DNA of 64,000 bases. It comes from DATFJZ01 sp034660495 (GTDB lineage Bacteria > Desulfobacterota > Desulfobacteria > Desulfobacterales > Desulfobacteraceae). Under the pieces are notes generated by a model. It ran no database searches. It was not told the origin of the DNA and worked only from the letters and a program-made list of their open reading frames with translations. Positions within the stretch are counted from its first letter, which is position 1. Every line of letters begins with the position of its first letter. The position numbers and the translations under genes are program-made. Shown here piece by piece: positions 43,607 to 52,007 of the stretch. The stretch lies in contig JAYEJJ010000221.1 in the NCBI GenBank assembly GCA_034660495.1, positions 1 to 64,000 of the forward strand. The letters run 5' to 3'.

Positions 43607-44832
43607 TCAAGGGCATTGATATTTTATCTTCTGACGTGAAGCTCAGACCTGAAGCCAATGAAAAATCAGTGCTTTCTTTTTTAAAAAAAAACGATATTGT
43701 AGAGGCCAGGGTGCTGAAACTCATCCCCCCGTCAAAGGCTGAACTTCTCATTGCAGGGAAAAAAGTAGTGGCAGACACCAGTGTTTTTCTAAAACAGGGG
43801 GACACCATTCAGCTGAAGTTTACACCTGAAAAAAACCTTCAGATTTTAAAGCTTGTCTCTCCTTCAAACAGGGACGTCCCATCTGCTGCTGCCCTGCTTG
43901 GCGCTTTAACAAAGGCCGGTCCCTTTTCCCATTTACAGAATCTGTTTGGTGGGCTCACAGATGTGACAAAAACGTCCATCCAGGAAAATTTGCAGTCTAT
44001 CCCTTTTTTTTCAGAAATGAAAGCAGATCCATCCCTTATGGGGGAAAGAGCCGGACAGACGGGAAAGATGCTGCAGCAGCTTGGGGAGAAACTCCTTGAA
44101 CTGGCCTTAAAATCTGAACATGCAGACAAGGGTTTTCTGCCCCGGGTTCTAAATCAAAGCGGTCTGCTTCACGAAAGAAATCTGTCCCGCCTTTTATTTA
44201 ACCCGCCCTCTGTTTTGGGGAAGGAATCCTTAGCTGCGGGGAAAGATGTTCCTGTTTCCGGGAAAGAACTGCCTGAAAAATTTTCTAATCTGGATCTCAA
44301 AGCCTTTGTTTTAAAATCCCTGGCAGGAGATACGGGAAAAGATCCAGTCCTGATCCGGTCTTTAAAGGGGTTTGCTGAAACCATTGAAAAATTTCAGGTT
44401 TTAAATCATCACACCTCAGATACCAATAGATATTTGATTCCCTTTCCTGTTTTTGCCGATGATTTACTGGGGTCAGGACAGCTTTTCCTGGATCTGGGCA
44501 AAGCCGCCAGGGAAAGAGACAAAAAGGAAAGCCGTCTGATAAAACTCTCCATTCTTTTGAATATGTCTTTTCTGGGTGCCGTCAGGGTGGACGGGTCTGT
44601 TCTGAACAAGGAGATTTCAGGGGTTTTCAAGGTCTCCAGTGAGGACATGGTTAAATTTGTAAAATCACATATTTCAAATCTTAAAAAAGCCCTTTTAAAA
44701 CAGGGGTTTACCCTGACCAGCATGGAATGCAGAATGGCCGCTTCGGTAGAGCTTGAAGAAAATGCGCTTTTTAACATGGTTTTAAAAGAGGATCAGGACA
44801 GGGCAGACCAGGGTGTGGATATAATTATATGA
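43603..44832 (+). CDS. FliK-like protein (second hook-length-control-type gene)
   Basis: 409 aa. The N-terminal 85 residues are a small beta-rich domain (VEARVLKLIPPSKAELLIAGKKVVAD). The C-terminal 110 (LIKLSILLNMSFLGAVRVDGSVLNKEISGVFKVSSEDMVKFVKSHI) resemble the Flg_hook domain of FliK, with the LGxVxV core retained. The middle is variable. Start is GTG overlapping the previous stop. A dedicated FliK lies at 23073-25361, so this may be a paralogue for another length or export switch. The family call is by pattern only. Confidence 0.6.
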   Translation: MIKGIDILSSDVKLRPEANEKSVLSFLKKNDIVEARVLKLIPPSKAELLIAGKKVVADTSVFLKQGDTIQLKFTPEKNLQILKLVSPSNRDVPSAAALLGALTKAGPFSHLQNLFGGLTDVTKTSIQENLQSIPFFSEMKADPSLMGERAGQTGKMLQQLGEKLLELALKSEHADKGFLPRVLNQSGLLHERNLSRLLFNPPSVLGKESLAAGKDVPVSGKELPEKFSNLDLKAFVLKSLAGDTGKDPVLIRSLKGFAETIEKFQVLNHHTSDTNRYLIPFPVFADDLLGSGQLFLDLGKAARERDKKESRLIKLSILLNMSFLGAVRVDGSVLNKEISGVFKVSSEDMVKFVKSHISNLKKALLKQGFTLTSMECRMAASVELEENALFNMVLKEDQDRADQGVDIII

Positions 44833-45359
44833 AAACCAGGGGGATTCAAATCGGGATTGGTTCTTTTGCTCTGTGCACAGGTGCTTTGATTTATCTTGTG
44901 GACCGGCCTCCAGAATCCACCTATTTTGTGGATCAGTTTTTTTACAAATTTACTTTATATGGAATTATTCCAAATATTTTTGGAAGTGCCCATAAAAATC
45001 TGGCATCTTTTCTGCACGTGTTTTCCTTTGTAATGATATCAGCAGGTATTTCAGCGGATTCAAAAACCGGATATTTAATGACAGCCCTGGGCTGGGCCGC
45101 GGTTAATACGGCTTTTGAAGTCGGTCAATATTTTGACACGGCTGCTGCCGCCATGGTTCCGGCATGGTTTGAAAATTATCCCCTGCTTGACGCAGTGGAC
45201 AAATATTTTACAGCGGGCTGTTTTGATATCTTTGATATTGCAGCTGTTTTTGCAGGCGCAGCAGCTGGTTTTTTTGTACTGGTTGGTATAGACCTTTATC
45301 TTGTAAGATCAGGGGGAGAGCTCAAACTATTTGGAGAAAAAAGGATTTTAAATGAATAA
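44829..45359 (+). CDS. VanZ-like membrane protein
   Basis: A 176-aa protein with about four transmembrane helices (IQIGIGSFALCTGALIYLV; LASFLHVFSFVMISAGI; YLMTALGWAAVNTAFEVGQYF; IAAVFAGAAAGFFVLVGIDLYLV). The FHVFSF / FEVGQ / DIFDIAAV pattern is like VanZ-family proteins. Function is unknown. It overlaps the previous gene by 4 bp and the next by 8 bp, linking the FliK-like gene to the Ig-repeat genes. Confidence 0.6.
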   Translation: MKTRGIQIGIGSFALCTGALIYLVDRPPESTYFVDQFFYKFTLYGIIPNIFGSAHKNLASFLHVFSFVMISAGISADSKTGYLMTALGWAAVNTAFEVGQYFDTAAAAMVPAWFENYPLLDAVDKYFTAGCFDIFDIAAVFAGAAAGFFVLVGIDLYLVRSGGELKLFGEKRILNE

Positions 45360-47007
45360 GATAAGTGCGTTAAAAATCATGCGGGGGGCAGCTGGATGTT
45401 TTGCGGCTGTTCTGGGGATGGCAGCCATTATTGCAACCAGTGGAGACAGCGGCGGCGGGTCTGGCGATGCAGCACCGCCTGCAACCGGCGTGGTAATTGA
45501 TATGCCGGCTGACGGCAGTGCCTATGTTCACGGCTGCACTGTCAGTTTTATCAGTAAATTATCGGATCCGGCCGATGGTGAGACCTATACGTATTCCTGG
45601 ATTTCAGACCAGGACGGGGAGCTTGGTACGACCACCAATGTCACCTCCAATGCCCTTTCTTCAGGTCCCCATGAAATTATTCTGACGGTAACAGACGCGG
45701 CCGGTAATACCGTGGGCTCTGATTCGGTTAACATTACCATTGGCGAAGCAGATACCTCTTCTGATGCCGCATCAAATACCCCGCCCAATGCAGACATTAC
45801 CTCACCTTCAACCCTTTTGTCCTTTAATACAGGGGAAACCATTACCTTTGAAGGAACAGGAACAGATGCTGAAGACGGCACCCTGACCGGAGATGCCCTT
45901 GTGTGGAGTTCAGACCGGGACGGCGGCCTTGGTACAGGCGCTTCCCTTTCCAATGCCAGCCTAAGTGAAGGCGAGCACACCATTACCCTGACGGCTTCAG
46001 ACACCAGCGGCAGTTCAGCCATGGCGTTTATCATTATCACGGTGGGGTCTTCGGCCAATGCACCGGCGGTTATCATTTCAAGTCCTGCAGAAAGTCCTTC
46101 AGGCACCTATGAGGCCAAAGCCGGGGATACCATCAATTTTATCGGCAGTGCATCAGACTTTGACGGATCTCCCATTGCAGATGAAAATCTTGAATGGATT
46201 TCTTCAAGGGATGGAAAAATTGGGACCGGCAGTGTATTGTCCCTTGACACCAGCAATATCCCTTTGAAAAATGCGCCCTTGAAAGAGGGTGACCATACCA
46301 TTTATCTCAGAGCCTCTGGCAGCGCAGGGACAGGTCAGGCATCCATCGTAATTACCCTTGTGAATACAGGCCCTGCTGCAGACATATCCAATCCACCCAA
46401 AACCTGTCCAGATACCAATGCCCTGTGCCAGACCTTTGCCCCGGGGGAATGGATTGATTTTCATGGAACTGCTTTGGACAGTGAAGACGGAGATCTTTCC
46501 GGAGACAGCCTTGAATGGAGATCCCATATTGACGGGCTTCTGGGAACAGGCGAGCGCCTCAGCATTAATACAGACAATGTCCAGGCCCTGAACAATTCCC
46601 CCATGACCCATGGGGAGCATATCATCACCTTGATGGCAAAGGACAGCTGGGGCTCAACTGGAACAGATTCGATTATCATTAATATCGGGGAAAACACTCC
46701 GCCTGTACCTTCCATTACCTATCCTGAAGGGGATTATACCAGTCCGGCATCCACCGGGTATGTTATTTTTTTCGGAAAGGCCGAAGACGCGGAAGAGGGG
46801 TCCCTGACCAGTGATACCCTGGAATGGTTTCGCTCGGATCAGGCCAATACAATCACACCCGGGGAAGCACCCGGATCAGGGGTGCTGACCTCCTCTGTAA
46901 GTCTTGATATTTCATCGTTTGAAGCAGGCATCCATACCATTTCCCTTGTGGCCACGGACAGCAATGGGGAAAAAGGGGTTGTCACACGCAGTATAACCGT
47001 TCCATAG
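45352..47007 (+). CDS. Exported Ig-like/PKD repeat protein
   Basis: 551 aa. An N-terminal export signal (residues 8-30, ending about ATSGDSGGG) is followed by five Ig-like repeats of about 95 residues. Each begins with a Pro-x-AxI-xxP motif and holds a DxEDGxLTGDxLxWxSxxDGxLGTG block and HxITLxAxDSxG. This is a surface or periplasmic beta-protein of unknown binding partner. The adjacent 1038-aa protein has the same repeat type, so they probably function together. Converging palindromes follow its stop. Confidence 0.72.
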   Translation: MNKISALKIMRGAAGCFAAVLGMAAIIATSGDSGGGSGDAAPPATGVVIDMPADGSAYVHGCTVSFISKLSDPADGETYTYSWISDQDGELGTTTNVTSNALSSGPHEIILTVTDAAGNTVGSDSVNITIGEADTSSDAASNTPPNADITSPSTLLSFNTGETITFEGTGTDAEDGTLTGDALVWSSDRDGGLGTGASLSNASLSEGEHTITLTASDTSGSSAMAFIIITVGSSANAPAVIISSPAESPSGTYEAKAGDTINFIGSASDFDGSPIADENLEWISSRDGKIGTGSVLSLDTSNIPLKNAPLKEGDHTIYLRASGSAGTGQASIVITLVNTGPAADISNPPKTCPDTNALCQTFAPGEWIDFHGTALDSEDGDLSGDSLEWRSHIDGLLGTGERLSINTDNVQALNNSPMTHGEHIITLMAKDSWGSTGTDSIIINIGENTPPVPSITYPEGDYTSPASTGYVIFFGKAEDAEEGSLTSDTLEWFRSDQANTITPGEAPGSGVLTSSVSLDISSFEAGIHTISLVATDSNGEKGVVTRSITVP

Positions 47008-47022
47008 AGAAGACATATCACT

Positions 47023-47101
47023 GCCCCCAGCGGTTGCCTGTCAGGAAAAAAGTCTGATCTCCTTTGGTTCTCAATGTTCCTGACAGCCAACCGCTGGGGG
47101 C
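47023..47101. repeat. Family A inverted pair (long palindrome)
   Basis: Two family A cores face each other: 47023-47047 (GCCCCCAGCGGTTGCCTG...) and 47077-47101. Their 25-bp arms match at 24 positions. It starts 15 bp after the stop of the upstream gene and could serve as a bidirectional terminator. A similar, more diverged inverted pair is at 29546-29630. Confidence 0.7.
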
Positions 47102-47220
47102 TCTTATAGGTCTTCGCATATGGATTGAGTCCTTCCTCTTATAGTTAGAAGGTAAGATTGGTATCAGTTCACTTGCGAACATCTATAATCGGCTTTTCCA
47201 TAAAAATTTGATAATCGAGT
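47065..47220 (+). repeat. Family A element, copy 5, interrupted
   Basis: The left part (TTCTCAATGTTCCTGACAGCC) and right end (TTTGATAATCGAGT, to 47220) belong to one family A element. About 79 bp of unrelated sequence (roughly 47107-47185) interrupts it where other copies read CTTAATCGG. This suggests a secondary insertion. The element ends 14 bp before the next start codon. Confidence 0.6.
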
Positions 47221-47234
47221 AAAAGGAAATGAAT

Positions 47235-50200
47235 ATGCCAGAACATCTCATGACGTTTTTAAAAAAAAGAACAGCCTGCTTTGCCTGCTTTTTTGTTTTT
47301 TTTATAATGACTTCTGTGCCAGCCTTTGGTACTGAACCTGTGGTTACCATAACCTCTCCGGATGATGGCTCTGACGCTTTTTACGGAAACCGTGTGGATT
47401 TTGTGGGCAGTGCTGTTGATGATACAGACGGGGATTCCATTGCCTCTTACAGCTGGACATCTGACCTTGACGGTGCGCTTTCCACAGATCCGACCTTTCA
47501 TTCAAACAATTTAAGTGTGGGCGAGCATTCGATTAAGCTCTTTGCAACAGATTCAGGATCTGAAACCGGGTTTGCCCAAATTTCCTTAATCATTAAGAAC
47601 AATAATCCCACGGCTAGAATAATTTCTCCCTATGGAGGACGAATCTTTGACTATGGCCAAAACATCCCTTTCACAGGAAAAGGAACTGATATAAAGGACG
47701 GAATACTCTTCGGTAACAGTATGTCATGGTCTTCAGATATTGACGGTGTGATCGGTACCGGGCAGAATTTCGGCACCACTAACCTTTCCAGTGGCTCACA
47801 CACCATTACCCTGACAGTCACAGATTCCAACGGCGGCACAGGCACTGCCACAGTGGTTATACAAGTTAGAAATACCGTTCCGGAAACCGAAATAAGTGCT
47901 CCAGCAGACGGTTCAAATTTTGCCTTTGGTGAACTGATTACGTTTCAGGGAAAAGCGGTTGATCCTGAACAAGGAAATTTGATCGGGGATGCCCTTGTCT
48001 GGACCTCCAGCCAGGGAGATCCAATGGGAACCGGAGAAAATCCTGGCATTGATACCCTGTCCAGTGGCAGCCATGTCATCACCCTGACAGCCACGGACAG
48101 CGGCGGCAACAGCTCTTCAGATGATATCACCATATCCATCGGCAATGCCCCGCCCCATGCAGAAATCACAGCCCCTGAAGACGGAAGTTCCTTTGGATAC
48201 AAGGAATTCATTACCTTTAAAGGAATTGGATCAGATACGGAAGACGGTGATCTTGCTGGAAGTGCTCTGGTGTGGACCCGTTCAGCAGCAGCAGGAGAAG
48301 ATGTTGAAATAGGAACTGGAAAAACACTTTCAGTTAATAATTTTCCCAGCGGTACCCATACCATTGTCCTGACAGTTACGGATACAGAGGGTCTGTACGC
48401 AGAAGACAGCATTGCCCTTATAGTGGGGAATGCCCTTCCATCAGCCGAGATAATCGCTCCCCTTAATGACAGCGCCCATGTGTTTGGTACGGCCATTCAA
48501 TTTGAAGGAAGTGCCGTTGATCCTGAGGATGGATCTCTGACAGACAGCAGCCTGTCCTGGTCATCCTCAAAGGACGGAGTGATCGGATCAGGGGCCAGTG
48601 TGTCCCGAAGCGACCTGTCTGTGGGCAGCCATGTCATCACCTTGGCAGCCAAGGACAGCGAAGGCAAAGCAGCGGAAGCATCCATCAATATCACAGTGGG
48701 AGATCAGGCACCCGATAGTATTTCCATTGACACGCCCATGGACGGGGCAAGTTTTTATCTCGGTGAATTTATCGAATTTAAAGGAATTGCTTCAGACAAG
48801 GAGGACGGGTCCTTAAAAGGAGCTTCCCTGGTCTGGACGTCGGATTTTGAAAAAACATCATTGAATCCAGCAGGCACCATAGGGGAAGGAAATTCCTTTT
48901 CAGTAAGCAATCTGAAAAAAGGAGAACACCTGATAACCCTGACGGCAACAGACAGCAGTGGTGCGTCTGTTTCCACCTTTATTGTGATAGAGGTACTCAA
49001 TCAGCTTCCAGTTCCCCGGATCACAGCGCCTTTAAACAACGCGTCCTTTGTTCAGGGGGAGGAAGTCAAATTTTCGGCCAGTGTCACCGATGCCGAGGAT
49101 GTGCAGCTTACCGGCAGCGCCCTTGTCTGGAAGTCAGATATAGATGATGTGATCGGTACGGGTGTGACCCCGTCAGCTGTTCTTTCATCTGGAAAACACA
49201 CCATCACCCTTATGGCCATTGATGCACAGGGTGACAGTGCAGAAGACAGCATTTCCCTGACCGTTGAAGCCGGACAGGAAAATGACCCATTAGCCCTTGA
49301 AAAAGACAATGTGTCAGTTAATTTCATGTCTCTGTGTCTGGATGCCACTGAAACCATAAGTATCACCGGCGGATTCCTGCCCTTAAGAGCCAATATAAAG
49401 CAGTATTCTCCAAAAATTGTTGAATCTGAGATCACCCATCGCATATTGAAAATCAAACCTTTGGAAACCGGGACCACAACACTTGAGGTCCGGGATCACA
49501 ATGAGCATGTCATTTCTTTGACGGTTGAGGTGCTGCCCGAATCAGGCGAATTTTCCACTGCCAGCGCAGGACCGGATCAAAATGTGATGGAATTTGAAAC
49601 CGTGACCCTTGACGGGTCTTTTTCAGTGCCGGGCAATTCCGGGATCACATCCTGGAACTGGCAGCAGATCAGCGGCAGCGTAAATGTGGTTCTGTCAGAT
49701 CCTTCTGCTGAAATAACGACCTTTGTGGCCCCTTGTGCGGATTTTGTCTCATCATTGACCTTTCAGCTGACCATAACAGACAATAAGGGAAATAAAAGTA
49801 CAGACGAAATAACAGTGAGTGTTGGGGACAACGGCATAGAACAATTTCCAGATCTGGCGGCCACCTTTAAAAGTGCCGATGGGTCCCATAATCTGGGCAT
49901 GAACATAGTTGGACAAGGGGATCTGGTTCTGCTCAAGGGCCGGTATTCGGAGTTTATTTCAGAACAGTACAACAGGCCGGGCAATATGATTTACGGGCTG
50001 ATACAGTGCAGAATCAAGGTGCCCTCTCCAGGGGACAGGGCTGATTTTATTATTTATCTGCCTCAGGGCCTGGCCCAGGACTACAGCTGCTACAAGTACA
50101 ATGATGCAAAGGGGTGGTATGGGGTCACAGAAAACATCATGTTTGATGCCGCCAGGCAAAAAGCGTATATTTCCATTGTGGACGGCGGTCCCTGTGATGA

Positions 50201-50348
50201 TGACGGCGCTGCAGACGGGATCATCACGGATCCGCTGACCTTTGGCACCCCGCCCATGGAAAACACCGACCCGCCTGCAGCAGAGGAAGATAGCGGAGGT
50301 GGCGGCGGCGGTGGAGGTGGCGGCTGCTTTTTATCCACCCTTTTCTAA
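47235..50348 (+). CDS. Large Ig-like repeat surface protein with choice-of-anchor U-like domain
   Basis: About 1037 aa. A signal peptide (residues 12-32, CFACFFVFFIMTSVPAFG) precedes seven Ig-like repeats (about 90 residues each, starting near P-x-AxI-xxP with ITLTATDS), a linker, one PKD/K319-like domain (SAGPDQNVMEFETVTLDGSFS) and a segment like the choice-of-anchor U domain (FIIYLPQGLAQDYSCYKYNDAKGWYG). The C-terminus is ten glycines then CFLSTLF. ATG 47235 was preferred over ATG 47229, which abuts the AAGGAA site. Anchoring through the Gly-Cys tail is inferred. Confidence 0.75.
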   Translation: MPEHLMTFLKKRTACFACFFVFFIMTSVPAFGTEPVVTITSPDDGSDAFYGNRVDFVGSAVDDTDGDSIASYSWTSDLDGALSTDPTFHSNNLSVGEHSIKLFATDSGSETGFAQISLIIKNNNPTARIISPYGGRIFDYGQNIPFTGKGTDIKDGILFGNSMSWSSDIDGVIGTGQNFGTTNLSSGSHTITLTVTDSNGGTGTATVVIQVRNTVPETEISAPADGSNFAFGELITFQGKAVDPEQGNLIGDALVWTSSQGDPMGTGENPGIDTLSSGSHVITLTATDSGGNSSSDDITISIGNAPPHAEITAPEDGSSFGYKEFITFKGIGSDTEDGDLAGSALVWTRSAAAGEDVEIGTGKTLSVNNFPSGTHTIVLTVTDTEGLYAEDSIALIVGNALPSAEIIAPLNDSAHVFGTAIQFEGSAVDPEDGSLTDSSLSWSSSKDGVIGSGASVSRSDLSVGSHVITLAAKDSEGKAAEASINITVGDQAPDSISIDTPMDGASFYLGEFIEFKGIASDKEDGSLKGASLVWTSDFEKTSLNPAGTIGEGNSFSVSNLKKGEHLITLTATDSSGASVSTFIVIEVLNQLPVPRITAPLNNASFVQGEEVKFSASVTDAEDVQLTGSALVWKSDIDDVIGTGVTPSAVLSSGKHTITLMAIDAQGDSAEDSISLTVEAGQENDPLALEKDNVSVNFMSLCLDATETISITGGFLPLRANIKQYSPKIVESEITHRILKIKPLETGTTTLEVRDHNEHVISLTVEVLPESGEFSTASAGPDQNVMEFETVTLDGSFSVPGNSGITSWNWQQISGSVNVVLSDPSAEITTFVAPCADFVSSLTFQLTITDNKGNKSTDEITVSVGDNGIEQFPDLAATFKSADGSHNLGMNIVGQGDLVLLKGRYSEFISEQYNRPGNMIYGLIQCRIKVPSPGDRADFIIYLPQGLAQDYSCYKYNDAKGWYGVTENIMFDAARQKAYISIVDGGPCDDDGAADGIITDPLTFGTPPMENTDPPAAEEDSGGGGGGGGGGCFLSTLF

Positions 50349-50577
50349 ATACAGGGATATAAATACGGGGGATACTTTTATAAATACGGGGGACACTTTA
50401 CCTATTTTCGCACTATAAATACGGGGGGGGGGGGGACACTCTAAATACGGGGACACTTTACCTGTTTTTTATTTAAAAGCCATCAGTACTCAGCTAAAAG
50501 CTAACAGCTAACGGCTAACAGCTGTCGATGATCATGGGCCGGCCATGCCGATTATATGAAAAGTTGAACGGAAAATC
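50349..50577. repeat. Direct repeats, G13 tract and family C/B pieces
   Basis: 50344-50460 has four to five imperfect direct repeats of TAAATACGGGGGACACTTTACC, one containing a run of 13 G at about 50423-50435. 50471-50523 is family C simple sequence (CAGCTAAAAGCTAACAG). 50524-50557 is the right end of family B. No promoter was recognised. Confidence 0.65.
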
Positions 50578-50850
50578 ATGAAGCACAAAAAAAGAAAAAA
50601 AGCAGTGGCTCTGGCCTATAATCCTGAAAAGGCCGCTGCTCCCAAGGTTCTGGCTAAAGGAGAAGACAGGATTGCTGAAAAAATTCTCGAAATTGCCAGA
50701 AAATACGATATTCCGGTGAAGGATGATCCAGATCTGGTGGAAGTATTGTCAAAACTTGATATTGACGAAGAGATCCCTCCTGAAATTTACGCGGCTGTTG
50801 CTGAACTGCTCGCCTTTATTTATTCTTTGAATTCAAAAAAAGGGGCCTGA
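50578..50850 (+). CDS. fhlB: FlhB C-terminal-like export switch protein (FhlB)
   Basis: A 90-aa protein equal to the post-cleavage cytoplasmic part of FlhB. AVALAYNPEKAAAPKVLAKGEDRIAEKILEIARKYDIPV matches the FlhB region after NPTH, and DLVEVLSKLDIDEEIPPEIYAAVAELLAFIYSL follows. Such stand-alone copies can partly replace the FlhB C-terminus in export switching. It has no transmembrane helix. It is relevant because FlhB here has an altered NPTR site. Confidence 0.82.
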   Translation: MKHKKRKKAVALAYNPEKAAAPKVLAKGEDRIAEKILEIARKYDIPVKDDPDLVEVLSKLDIDEEIPPEIYAAVAELLAFIYSLNSKKGA

Positions 50851-50933
50851 TCTTTATATGAAAGCCATCAGCTGTCAGCCATCAGTACTCAGCTAAAAGC
50901 TTTCATGCTTTGTTGTGTCTGTCAAGGCATAGA

Positions 50934-51028
50934 CGTTTATAAGAAACACTCGTCAAAGTATTATCATTGGCGGCGTTTCATTCTTCGTTGTGGCCGGATC
51001 GATGATCATGGTCCGGCCATGCCGGTTA
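50934..51028 (+). repeat. Family B element, copy 2
   Basis: Near-identical to 2791-2884 over its whole length: TTATAAGAAACACTCGTCA, ATTGGCGGCGTTTCATTC, then the GGCCGG/CCGGCC hairpin and CATGCCGGTTAT. It abuts a family C unit on its left, as part of a composite block. Confidence 0.7.
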
Positions 51029-51207
51029 TGAAGATCCCTAAAGTCTTTTTGGAATAATTTTCCTCCCAGGCGTCAAAATTTCCTTTCTCAAGTGTTAAAA
51101 ATCCAGCCTTGAAGAATCTGCCGGCAGGGCAGCTGTATTTGTCATAATGGACAAACAGGCTGTCTGTCTGCCGTACAGCCGCTGCATACCAGGCTGTGCT
51201 GTGGCAG

Positions 51208-51223
51208 TGGCATTTTTATTGCA
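51208..51223 (+). promoter_or_regulatory. Sigma-54 promoter before flgF
   Basis: TGGCAT-N5-TTGCA at -24/-12 spacing, about 85-100 bp before the flgF start. It probably drives flgF-flgG and possibly genes beyond. Confidence 0.65.
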
Positions 51224-51307
51224 TTCTTTCTGTTTAAGCCAAAAAGAGACAGAGCAAGAGGTAACTTAAAACCAGGTGTAAGTAAAACCAGGTGTAAGGA
51301 TAAACAT

Positions 51308-51988
51308 ATGATTCTTGAAATGACACGGCCGGTCCAGGGCGGACTCAGGCAGGAGAAAAAACTTGATGTAACAGCAAATCATCTTGCCAATGTTGATACA
51401 GCCGGATTTAAAAAGGATGTGGTGAGTTTTGACAAAATGTTCAAGGCAAAGCTCAATACAGACCTGACCCAGGGAGACATCAAGCGTACAGGGAATGTGC
51501 TGGATCTTGCCATGGCAGATGAGGGGTTTTTTAAGGTCGATACACCGGCTGGCATCAGGTATACAAGAAACGGCACGTTTACCCTCAATGAGAACAACGT
51601 GCTGGTGAATCAGAACGGAGACGTGGTTCTCGGTCAGGCAGGACAGATCGTTCTGGACGGAGAAAATATTGATATCAATAAAAACGGTGACATATTTGCT
51701 GATAATGAATTCATTGACACCCTTGATATTGTAACCTTTGACAATCTTGAAAATCTTTTCAAACAGGGCCATGGTAATTTTGTTTATAGGGGTGATCCAG
51801 GGGAGGAGCAGGTTCCGGACACAATTAAAGTGAAGCAGCGGTCCCTTGAAGGGTCCAATGTTGAAACGGTGAATGAGATGGTGAATATGGTCGATCACAA
51901 CAGAATGTACGAGGTGTTTCAAAAGATGATTATCACCTTTGACGAGGTGGACGGCAAGGCCATTAATGAGGTAGGAAAACTGCAATAG
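51308..51988 (+). CDS. flgF: Flagellar proximal rod protein FlgF
   Basis: A 226-aa rod protein. N-terminal motif ANHLANVDTAGFKKDVVSFDKM, the GFFKVDTPAGIRYTRNGTF turn and C-terminal LEGSNVETVNEMVNMVDHNRMYEVFQKMI fit FlgF. It is just before flgG in the usual order. The start ATG follows AAGGATAAAC. Export is by the flagellar type III system. Confidence 0.9.
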   Translation: MILEMTRPVQGGLRQEKKLDVTANHLANVDTAGFKKDVVSFDKMFKAKLNTDLTQGDIKRTGNVLDLAMADEGFFKVDTPAGIRYTRNGTFTLNENNVLVNQNGDVVLGQAGQIVLDGENIDINKNGDIFADNEFIDTLDIVTFDNLENLFKQGHGNFVYRGDPGEEQVPDTIKVKQRSLEGSNVETVNEMVNMVDHNRMYEVFQKMIITFDEVDGKAINEVGKLQ

Positions 51989-52007
51989 ACAGATCAGGAG
52001 GAAATAT

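Larger units (their letters stand above)
50851..51307. other. Intergenic region before flgF with families C and B and a sigma-54 promoter
   Basis: 50856-50933 is family C (TATATGAAAGCCATCAG to TCAAGGCATAGACG). 50934-51028 is a full family B copy. 51030-51200 is unique and no gene is seen. The sigma-54 site is at 51208-51223. At 51269-51299 a 15-bp sequence (AAAACCAGGTGTAAG) is directly repeated just before the flgF start. Confidence 0.6.
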
